Source of the DNA: Turbatrix aceti
Taxonomy: Eukaryota; Nematoda; Chromadorea; Rhabditida; Panagrolaimidae
Direction: 5' to 3'
DNA: 64,000 nt
NCBI GenBank assembly: GCA_963969345.1
Contig: OZ017770.1
Span: forward strand, 133,246 to 197,245
Shown here: positions 49,501 through 61,500 of the stretch, piece after piece
How positions within the stretch are numbered: the first letter of the stretch is position 1
How the letters are laid out: each line of letters starts with the position of its first letter
Program-made: the position numbers and the translations under genes
Notes under the pieces: generated by a model
The model's input: the letters and a program-made list of their open reading frames with translations, nothing else
The model's database searches: none
What the model was told of the DNA's origin: nothing

Positions 49501-52500
49501 TGTGACGCGGTTTCAGCCCCTCGATCGTCAGATAAGTAAACCGTGTACGTGCGCATTGTTCCCAGTTCTCAATACCTACTTCAGATTTTTCCACGATGTA
49601 GCCGGTAACGACAGATCCTCCATCCAGAAGTGGAGGCTTCCAGGAAAGAATGGCAGCTTCCTCGAGAATGTTTTCAATTGTCGGGAAACGTGGCACATCA
49701 GGCTTGTCGGCGATGGTAATGTTGATGACACCAGAATCACTGCCTACTTCGTTACTCAGTACGACTCGGTATTCTCCGGCGTCTGCACGTTGGCCGTTTT
49801 TGATAATCAACGTCGAAGTGGCGCCATCAGTCGTGATATCGTACTTTGCGCCACCTTCAATCTTTTCACCGTTTTTATACCATGAAGCAGTGGCTGCTGG
49901 ATGTCCTTTGTATGGGATCTTGAGTTCAACATCTGTACTGTTGTTGGCTTCAAATCCGTAATGGAATTTCGGCGGAATGAAAACTCGAGGTTTTGCTGAA
50001 AAACAGTTGATTGGTAAAAATCTGAATGTTAGGCATATTTTGCCCGCTTTGTGTCTTCAAAAAAAACCATATTTTTGTTTCTCCTCGTTCTCTTATTAGT
50101 TTTAAATACTTACATTTCAGTTTCAGTTGAGCGCGAGTTGTTGCGCTTCCCTTTGCGTTGGTTGCACGACAAGTGTATTCCTCTTCATCTTCGAGATGCA
50201 GGTTGTTAATAAGGAGTACCTGTGTTTCACCTTTGTTAAGAATCGTGTACTTGGAAGTGTCAACGAGCTCTTTGAGACCTTTCAACCAACGAATCATGGG
50301 CTTGGGATCTCCTTTGACTTCGCATTCAAAAGTGACTCCGTGGTTCTCTGATCCAGTTTGATCGTACAATGGCAGCGTAAACTCAGGTCGCTTTCCTGCA
50401 GTCGAAGGCACAAATTCATAATTTTCGATGACGGCAGGTTCTGAGTAGCCTGCGTCGTTGACTGCGTAGATTCGGAAATCGTACTTCCGTCCTTCTACCA
50501 TATTGTTCATGTTAAGCGACGTGCTCGGTGATGGTGCTTGCGTGCATCGTTGCCAAAACTCATCAGTGACTTCTCGCTTTTCCACGATGTAGCCACGTAG
50601 GCGTCCCCCACCATCGCTGTTTGGCCGATTCCAGGCAACTACAGCGAATTCGTACGCTACGTCAACGATTCCAGCGTTGCGAGGAGGTGATGGTGGTCCA
50701 AACGGCAGGCGAGCGATAATACTTCCATCGCTGACAAGAGGAGGTCCTTGTCCATTTACATTGCACGCGCTGACTCTGAATTCGTATTCGTGATTTTCGA
50801 ATAGACCAGACACGATGAAATTTGTGTCACGAATGGCAGAGCCAACAACGGTCCATTCTTCACGAGACGTGTCCCTCTTTTCAAGCACGTAGTTTGTTAT
50901 TCGCGATCCACCATCAGTAACAGGGGGATGCCATCCGATGGTTGCCTGTGTCTGCGTAATTTCTGTGATCAATAGAGGACCCTCTGGCGCTGCAGGAAGA
51001 CCCGTGACATTGATCCAGAATCCGCACGTTGCTTCACCACTTTCGTTAGAAATGGTGTATTCGTAACGACCGGCTTCTTGAATGTGCAGCTCAGGGATGG
51101 TGATGAGAACGTGGTTTTCGAAATCAACCATGCGTATAGTTGGATGATCCGATGGAATCTCTACACCATTAAGCGTGAGCGAATGTTGGAATTCCGGTGA
51201 TCCACTGAAATAAATCTTGAAGCGCACTAGTTCGCCGTCGGGATAGACGTTGTTGGGGACATCGCGCTCAATGACGGGTGGTGCCTGCACCTTGAGTGTT
51301 GCTGTAGCGCTATCGGAACCAAAAATGTTGGTGAGTTCGCAGGTGTAGTCACCAGAATCGATGTCCCAAACTTCTTTGATAATCAGTTTGTATGAACCTT
51401 CTTGATTTTCAACACGATAACGTCCACCGTCAGGAATTTCACGCCCGTTTTTGAGCCAGCGACAGGTAGGATCTGGACGGCCAGTGGCTTCGCAGGTAAA
51501 GATGGCGCGTTTGTTGTATGGTACGGCAGTGTCGGCAGGCTTGACAACAATGTAGGGCTTGCTTCCGGCAATATCTTGCACTTTGATAGGCCCCGATGGC
51601 AACGACGGAATACCTCGACCTTGAGCGTTAATTGCGATGACTCGGAATTCGTACTCGCTGAATTCCTTCAAATTGTTGACAGTGTACTCCGGATTGACAA
51701 TGTTGTAATCGCTGCTAAGAATCCAGTTTGGTTGACCGATTTCACGGCGTTCAATTTCATAGCCTGTAATCTTGGATCCGCCATTATCAGTTGGAGGTGA
51801 CCATGTGAGTGTGACGTGATTACGCCCAATAGATTCGGCCTGCAGGCCGTAAGGCGGGCCAGGGGGTCCAAGACGAGCTTTGATTTGCACACGCTCTGAA
51901 GGTGCTGAATACTTGCTCCAACCTGCGGCATTCTTCGCAGCAATACGGAATTCGTATTCTCCGTTTTCCCGCAGATTTGCGACTTTGAACATGGTGATAC
52001 CAGTAATGAGTTCTCTATTAGCAGTAATCCACTTATGCGAGTGAGCGTCACGGTACTGAACGTTGTAACCGAGGATTTTGGAACCTCCGTTAGAAGTGGG
52101 AGGCTCCCATTCCACTTCAGCCCAGTTGCGATCGAACGCGGGCACTGTCGGTTTCTCAGGTTGTCCAGGAACGTTGAATTGCCACTTTGCAATAATAGCA
52201 TCTGTCAGTTCGAGTGGATCCGATGTGCCGTATTGATTTTCAGCACGAACACGGAAGCGATAACGTTCGTTTTCTTGAAGGCCTCCAATGTGGAAATCAG
52301 TAGCACGAACAAAAGACGAAGCTTTTTCCCATTTGTCGTTACCAGCTTTGACGTGAAGTTTTTCCACAATGTAATTAGTGATTGGAGACCCGCCGTCATC
52401 TTTAGGAGCATGCCATGTAAGATGACAAGATTCTGGTGAGATGTCGTTGGCTTCTAGCGGACCAGTGGGAGGGCTGGGTCTGTCAACAACCTTTAGACGT

Positions 52501-55500
52501 AGTTCAGCAGTATCCGAACCCAAATCGTTTTCGATGCGGATTTCATAAATTCCTGCATCCGTTCTTTCGGCTTTCTTGTAAGACAGCACTGTCATGTAGT
52601 CATTGACTTCAATTTCTGCGCGCGTACCTGACTCGGGGATAACGCTGCTGTTCTTTGACCACTGAACCTCAGGTTGTGGAGACGATGCGAAGGGCACAAT
52701 TATTTTAGCTGTTTCACCCGCAAGAACGGTCAAATCTCGAGCTAGGATTCCCATTGTAATAACAGGCTTAGCAGCGGCAGCGGCAGCCGAAATAGCAGCG
52801 GAATTATCACTGTAGTCACCTTGTCCAGCAATGTTGACAGCAGCGACACGGAACTCATACTGCTTGTAAGGTGTAAGTCCGGTGCACCGCAATTTCGTGT
52901 CGGCAATGTTACCAAAGGCGGCACGAGTCCATTCTCCTTTGCCAGCTTCGCGACGTTCGACAACGTATCCGTGAATGGGAGCACCACCGTCAGTGATTGG
53001 GCGGCTCCATTGGATTGTAATCGAGTCTTCAGAAGATCCAATGGCTTGCGGCTGGCCTGGGGGGCCCGGAGGATTGAATGGATTTTTAGCAATCACTGAG
53101 TTGTCGGCGTCAAGAGGCTCACTAATACCGTACTGGTTTTCTGCCCGAACACGGAAGTCATAGGCATTACCGTTTTCCAGGTTACGGACGCGAAAATGTG
53201 TACCGACAGGCTGACCGACTTTTTCCCATTCACCGGTTACAGGATTCTTTTTCTCAACAATGTAGTTGGTAATTGCCCCGCCACCATCATCCTTTGGAGC
53301 TTGCCAATGAAGTGAAATGGCTTCACCAGTAATATCACTGAATGTGATTGGGCCGGTTGGTTTTGCCGGAGCGTCGAGGACTTTGACCTTGAGTTTAGCT
53401 GTATCTTTACCAAAACGGTTTTGCAGCGACAATCGGTAAGGACCTGCATCTTCTCTGCGAGCGTTCGTTGTAGTAAACGTGACAACACCGTCTTCAATCA
53501 CAACGGATGTTCTGTCATCTTCAAGAATAGGCAATTGGCCGTTAAAAACATCAGCTGTTGGCTTCGGGTTGCCACCACTAAATGGCACTGCAAATGTGAT
53601 GGTTTCGCCAGCTTTGACTGTGATATCTTTAAGACCAGAAAGATCCAACACTGGACGGCCAGGCGCTTCTTGAGTAAAAACGATGTCTGACGACTTTGAT
53701 GGATCGGATTCACCTGCCTTGTTGACAGCGATGACACGAAATTCGTACTCTTGCTTTTCTTGTAGGTTTTCGACAATAAGTCGGTTGCCTCTGACGGGTT
53801 TAGAATTCGATCGTGTCCAGTCTTCTTCCCCTCGCTTACGTTGCTCGACGATGTATCCTTCAATTGGTGCGCCACCATCGTTAGATGGTCGAATCCAAGT
53901 AACTTCAGCGGAGTTCTTAGTGACTTCACCAACGCGAGGTTGTTCTGGGGCACTTGGAGGCAGTATAAATGGCCGGCACGTGACAGGATCACTGCCATTG
54001 GATGGAGCACCTTCGCCTGCTTCGTTGACTGCACGGATGCGAAACTGGTAAGTTTCGTCTTCGTGTAGACCAGTGATAACAGTCTCTGTACCACGCACAA
54101 TGCCAAGATTTTGAACAGGAGCCCAATTTCCCCCTCCTCGCTTTTCGAAACGTTCGACGATGTACCCTGTGATTGGACTACCGCCGTCGGTACGAGGGGG
54201 ATTCCATTTCAGTGCAACTTGGTTGGTATCGTAGCCAGTAATTTCAGGCGTACTTGGTGCACCAGGAACATCTAAATATCTTATTATATTCTTATCATCT
54301 AATGCTGAACATACCGAAGGGGTCTTTAGCAGTGATGGGTGCGCTCACAAGCGGATCGCTGAGCCCGACAATGTTCTCTGCATAAATGCGGAAGACATAT
54401 TGCTTGCCATTTTCCAGACCTTTGACAGTTTGTGTCAGGCCGCCAATGGAACTTCCTCCCTTTTCCCAGATAAAGCCACCGACTTCTTGGTATTCAACAC
54501 GGTATCCGGTCAATTCAATACCTCCGTTGTCTTTAGGTGGTTTCCAAATAAGTGTGATAGACTTTCGAGTTGTTTCAGGGTATCCGATTGGTCCTTCTGG
54601 TGGTGCTGGGCGATCAATGACAGAGATCAGAACACGAGCTTCTGTTCGACCTTCGGAATTGCTGGCTTCAATGGTGGCTTGGCAGGTATCAGAACGACGA
54701 CTTTTCTCGATGTAAATTCTTGTGGTTTCGTCCGTTGTGGTGACGCCTGTTGAAAAAGCAGTACCGTCTTTGGACCACTTGATCGTAGGATGTGGTGACC
54801 CACTGTACGGAATTGTAAGATCGATCGGTTCTCCTACACGAACGCGTATTTCCTTCCCGTCGATGTCTAGGCCAAACTTTGGTTCTTCGAACATCGGTCG
54901 AGCATGAGCAAGGGCAGATGAATCCGATGGCTTTCCATGGCCTGCCTTGTTTACTCCAACGACACGGTATTCGTATGCATGGCCTTCAGTGACGCGATCG
55001 TCGTTATAGCTGGTTCCATGGATAGGCTGTGTATTAACCTTCACCCAGCGGCCGGTCTTTTGATCTTTGCGCTCAACGTTGTAGTATTCAACAGGATTTC
55101 CTCCATCGTCGTGAGGAGCAGCCCATTTGAGGCTGATGTGGTCGACATCGTGATCCGTGATTTCTGGCTTTCCAGGTTTTCCAGGGATTCCAATTGCGTC
55201 TTGCGCTGTTGTTGGTCCGTCGCTTACAAGAGGCTCCGATCGGCCAAATGCGTTTTCCGCCATGACGCGGAATTCGTATTCATGGCCTTCGTGAAGTTTG
55301 GGAACAGTGATTTGTGTACCGACCGCAAACGTAGACACCGGAACCCAGGATTGATTTCGGATATCTCGACGCTCAACAACATAGTTTGTAATTTCGGAAC
55401 CGCCGTCATCTTCTGGGGGGTTCCATGCAATTTGAGCTGATTCCTTTGTTACGTTGTCGACAACAATAGGTCCTTTAGGTGGTGATGGCCGATCTTGAAC

Positions 55501-58500
55501 AACAATTTCAAATACGCCATGATCTTCGCCGAGCTCGTTTTTCAGGTCCAGTACGTAGTTTCCGCTGTCACCTCGCTTTGTCAATGGGAAGAAAATAGTT
55601 GTGAGATCCTGCTTGTCGGTATCAACCAGAAGCTCGGCTGGCAAAATGCTACCATCTTCTAGGCTCCAGCTAACAGTTGGCTTGGGTGCTCCGACGTATT
55701 CAATTTCCAGCGTAATTGCCTGGTTGGCTTTGAACTTGTATTTGCGAGCTTGAGTGACAATTTTTGGTTTGACCCAACGCGCCTTGGCCATTTGAGGAGC
55801 CGACGCATCCGATGGATTGGAAGGACCAGCTTCATTGACTGCGGTAACACGGAATTCGTATTCCGTGCCTTTTGTCAGGCCAGTCACGGACATAGAAGTG
55901 CCGGGCGTCTGGCCGACATTCTTCCAGTTGTTTGTTCCCTTTTCGCGTTGTTCAACGATGTAGTTTTGGATCGGTGCTCCACCATCGTTCTTTGGTGGTT
56001 TCCAAGCAATGTCAATTCTGTTAGTGTCCCAGTCAATTACTTCAGGTGCTTCGGGAGCGTCAGGAACATCAAACATGTTACGCGCAACAGTGCCTTCTTC
56101 TGTTTCTAACGGTTTTGATTCGCCAATGAAATTGACTGCTTTGACGCGGAACAAATATTCTTTGCCTGGAGTAAGTTTGGTGACGCGTGCATTGCACTCC
56201 GGGTACTGGCCGACTTCTTGCCAGGTTCCACGGCTCGTATCAAGTTTTTCCACGACATAGTGAAGAATGTCTGTTCCCCCGTTATCAGTAGGAGGTCTCC
56301 AGTTAAGCTCACACCCTTCTTTGTGGACATGTGAAACGGCGAGAGGACCTTCAGGAGCAGTTGGTACGTCCAGAACAGTGACCTTACAAGATCCTGCATC
56401 TTTTCCGTATTCGTTACTCACAGCAATTGAATACGTGCCAGAATCGCCTCTTATGCTTGAAAGAATGTTGATGGTGCTTGAATAGTCACTTGGAATTAGT
56501 TCTGCATGATCAGTGCCATAGAAAGGAATGTGGTCAATTTTCCATTCCACCTTTGGAGGAGGCTCGCCTTCGTACTCGATGTGCAGGTTCACAGGTTGCC
56601 CAGCGCGCACACGAATATCCAAAAGCGTGCCGAGGTTGAGTTTTGGTGCTAGCCGACGCGGTTTGGCAATTTTTGGGTCCGTAGGATCCGATGGATCGCC
56701 TGGGCCAGCCTTGTTGACAGCTTTTACGCGGAATTGATATGTTTCTCCAGGTATTAGACCGTTTACCGTGCCTTGAGTTTCATTGCCTGCAACTGTAGCT
56801 GCTGGAATCCATTCACCAAATTTGTCTTTCTGCTCAATAATGTAGCTTTCCACAGGAGCTCCACCATCGTTGGATGGCGGTTTCCATGCAACGATCATAT
56901 GGTCCTTATCCCAATCAACAACCTCGACGTCTTGAGGCTTGCCTGGTGGATCCCAAGGATTCTTCGCCGTGATGGCATGATCGCTTTGCAACGGTTTTGA
57001 CTGTCCTTGTCGGTTGACTGCCTTGACACGAAATTTGTAATCGTGGCCTTCTTTCAGTCGAGTTACTCTCAGTGTGGTGTCAGGCGATTCACCACATGGA
57101 ACCCACTTTCCGTTGTCTTCTTGCTTTTCAACGACGTAATGAGTGATCGGAGATCCACCATCGTCTGATGGTTCTCGCCAGTGCAGCACTGCACTGTCTT
57201 TAGTGATATCGCTTGCTTGCAGTGGACCACCAGGTGGCAACGGCACGTCCAAAACGACAACAGTGATGTCTACCTCGTCGACACCATAATCGTTCGTTGC
57301 AACAATCTTGTACGTGCCACTGTCAAAACGCTCTGCGTTCTTTGTCGTAAGCTTTGTGTTGTTGTCAAGAGAGTTGTCAATGTATACACGATCGGTATTA
57401 CTGAGTAAAGCACCGGTATTAAACCATTGAATTTTTGGACTTGGCTCGCCCTCAACGTTGACATTGAAATCTATGACTCCACCAGCTTTAACCTTGACAT
57501 CACTTAGCATGTCACGATCGATCTTAGGCGGTACGCGACGAGACTTTGCAACCAGGTGTCTGCTCGGATCTGAAGGAGCAGATTCACCGGCTTTGTTGAC
57601 GGCTTTGATACGGAATTGGTATGTTTTTCCGGGTGTCAAATTTTCAACACGAGCTTCGGTTTGATCAGCAGGCACTTCATTTGCGTATTCCCAATTTCCG
57701 TTAGCCAGACGTTTTTCGACGACGTACTTTTCAATCGGGGCACCGCCGTCGTCTTGGGGTGGCGTCCATTTGAGATCGGCAAAGTCTTTATCCCAGTCAG
57801 TAATTTCTGGTGTTCCGGGACGGTCTGCACAGTCATACGGATCACGTGCAACAATAGGCTGAGAGTTCTCAAGCGCATCGGACTCGCCGTATTTGTTGAC
57901 GGCTTTGACACGAAACTTGTATTCATGACCGGGTTGAAGGTCTTCGACTGCAAATTTGGTGTCCTTAGATTCGCCGCAATGCACCCAGCGGCCGGTATTA
58001 GCATCTTGCTTTTCAATGACGTAATGAGAAATAGGAGCACCACCATCGTCATCAGGTACTTTCCAATCAAGATTACATCCGTCTTTGTGAATGTCGGTAA
58101 CATTAAGCGGACCACGTGGTTCACCAGGATGGTCAAGAACCGTTACGACAACATCAGCTGTGTCAGTGCCATTTACATTTGTTGCCGTCACGTGGAATGC
58201 GCCAGTGTCGGATCGGAGAGCTCGCTTAATTACAAAACGAGTTTTGTAGTCTTCGTTAATGATTTTGATACGTTCGTCTGCAATATCCAATGGTGTTCCT
58301 TCGAAATCCCATTTAATTTCTGGAGGTGGTTCGCCAGAAATTGGAAGATCCAAAAGCACATTTTGTCCGGCACGAACTGTAATTTCGTGAATGGAATTGC
58401 GATCAATTTGCGGTTTGAGATTGCGTGGCTTGCAGATTACTGAATCACTTGGATCTGAGGGAGCACCTTTGCCTGCCTTGTTTTTGGCACGAATGCGGAA

Positions 58501-61500
58501 CTCGTATTCGGCGCCTTCTTTCAAATTTGGCACAGTTGCACTTGGATTCTCAGTTGCCGGTACAGTAATGCTTTCGACCCATGTAGGAGAGAACTTCTCT
58601 TTGACTTCGACAATGTACTCTTCAATTGGAGCACCGCCGTCGTCAATAGGTGGTTTCCATTGAAGATCAACATGATCTTTGTCCCAGTCGACAATATCGG
58701 GCTTACTTGTTTTTCCTGGTGGATCCCATGGTTCCTTAGCGAGAATTTTGCCAATGTTTTCCAATGGATCCGACGCTCCTTCATCGTTGACAGCGCTCAC
58801 GCGGAATTTATATTCATGACCCGGAGTAAGTCCTTGCACAACGGCCGTAGTTTGGTCACCAGATACTTTTCCGGCAGGTGTCCATTGCCCAGTAGCGGCA
58901 TCGAATTTTTCAATGTTGTAGCATTCGATTGGTTCGCCTCCGTCGTCTACAGGTGGCTTCCAGTCAAGTGTGACGTGGTCTGCATGAATGTCAGTGACAT
59001 TTAGAGGCCCTTGAGGTGGTGATGGTTTGTCCAGAACAATGACTTTTACACTGATACTGTCTTCTCCATTTTCATTTTCTGCTTTGACGGTGTACAGACC
59101 TGAATTATCACGTTCTGATGCTCGAATTTGCAGTTTTGTATGATAATCTTCGTTTTCAAGTTTGACACGACCACCATGCTTGATTTCAGTTCCAGTTGGA
59201 CTGTACCAGGTAATCACCGGAGGAGGCTCGCCATCAATTTTTGTTTCGAATGCTATCATTTGACCTGCTTTGACCTTGATGGGCGAAATAGCATGAATTT
59301 TCGGTTTCACTACAAATTATATATTTTTAACAAATATCCAAAAACAAAAATTCTTACAATTTCTAGCTTTAGCAATAATCGGTTTACTAGGATCCGAAGG
59401 ATCGGAAGGCCCTCCTTTGTTGACTGCAATGATGCGGAATTCATACTCTTCACCTTCAGTTAAGTTCGGAGCAGTACCGGTTGTTTGTGCTCCTGACACG
59501 GTTGCTGCAGGTTCCCAGCGGCCGTATTTTGAACGCTTTTCGATTATGTATTCATCTATGGGTGCACCCCCATCGTTGGCTGGAGGATCCCATTTAAGAT
59601 CGACGTGATCTACATCCCAATCCGTGGCTTCTGGTTTTCCTGGTTTTTCGGGGTGTTCAAAGGGGTTCTTTGCAAGAATTGAATCCGTTGTTTCCAGGGG
59701 ATCAGACTTGCCTTCAGAATTGACTGCCTTAACGCGGAATTGATAGCGTTGGCCCTTTTGCAAACCATCGGCAACAAAGTTGGTTTCAGCGGTGCGACCG
59801 ACAGGTACCCAGATTCCATCTTTGGGGTCCATACGTTCGACCTCGTAGTACTCAATTGGTTCTCCCCCATCATCCTCAGGAGGTTTCCAATCCAGGGAAC
59901 AATGATCTTCAAAGACGTCGTGAACATCCAGCGGGCCTTGAGGCTTCGATGGCCGACCCTTAATTTTGATGTTTATAGTAACGGAATCCGTGCCATTTAT
60001 GTTTGTAGCAGTAATGGTGTAAGAACCTGACTGCTTGCGTGTTGCCTTGCCAATTGCAAATTTGCTCAGATAGTCTTGATCTTCGATCTGCACATTATTA
60101 AGAGCACCACCATTGAACGTCCAGACAATATCTGCTGGTGGTTCCCCGTCAACGTGAACGTTGAATCGCAACGGTTGGCCAACCTTGACTACAGTGTCAT
60201 CCAGGTCTTCGCGATGAATATGAGGAGCCAGATTGCGGGGTTTGCAGGTGACGGTAGCAGATGGATCAGACGGTTCGCCCGTGCCACCTTTGTTTTTCGC
60301 CATGATTCGGAACTGATACTGCTCACCTTCTTGCAGATTCGGAACAGTAGCTTTTGTTTCACCAGCTGGGACAGTAATTGCTTCAACCCAGCGACCACTT
60401 GGACCTCGCTTTTCAATTATATATTCTTCGATGGGTGCGCCACCATCATTGGGTGGAGTCCATTCCAAATCGACGTGATCTTTGTCCCAATCAACGATCT
60501 TAGGAGCATTCATCTTTTCTGGAGGATCAAACGGATTTTTGGCCAAAATGGCAGTATCGGTTTGCAATGGTTCGGATTCACCTTCTTTGTTGACTGCACG
60601 AACTCGGAATTGATACATGTGACCAGGCTGCAGCCTGTTTACAACGGTACTGGTTTCAGTAGCGCGACCGCACGGAATCCAGCGTCCTGTAGCGGTGTCC
60701 AGCTTTTCGATTTCATAGAAATCGATTGGTAGTCCGCCGTCATCTTCCGGAGGCTTCCAGTCTAACGTACAGCGATCTTCGAAGATTTCGGTAACGTTTA
60801 GAGGACCAAGAGGTGGTGTTGGTTTCGCGAGAATAGTGACTTCGACAGAATGAGAATCTTCACCTGAGGAGTTCTTAGCTTTTAATAAATAAATGCCAGA
60901 TTCTGCGCGAGTAGCAACTCGAATAACAAAATTAGTCTTGTAGTCTTCGTTTGAGATCTTGATTTTCTGATTGTCTTTAATAGGTTCATCTTTAAAAAAC
61001 CACGTTTTTTCCGGAGGTGGTTCGCCGGTGACAGGCACGTCAAATTCCACGTGTTGTCCTGCTTTAACCATGACAGGCTTCATAGCTTCCCTGTCAATTC
61101 GAGGCCGTACAAAGCGTGATTTTGCAATGATTTTACGGCTTGGATCTGATGCTTCACCAGGACCTGCTTTATTGACAGCTTTAACACGGAACTGATATTC
61201 TTCGCCTTCTTTGAGGTTGTGTACTGTTCCTTCGCACGTATTGCCGGCAATTTTGGCGCATTCCTTCCACTCACGATCGTGTTTGCTCTTCTTTTCGATG
61301 ACATATCCTTCGATTGGTGCACCACCATCTGTAGTAGGAGGATCCCATTTAAGATCAGCTCGGTCCTTGTCCCAGTCGACAACGTCCACGTCCCGCGGTT
61401 TACCGGGTTCATCTAAAATAATCAAATGGCTATAACGTTGCATTCAACAAAAAAAACGTACCATAAGGATTTTTAGCAACTGTTGGTTTATCGGTAGCCA

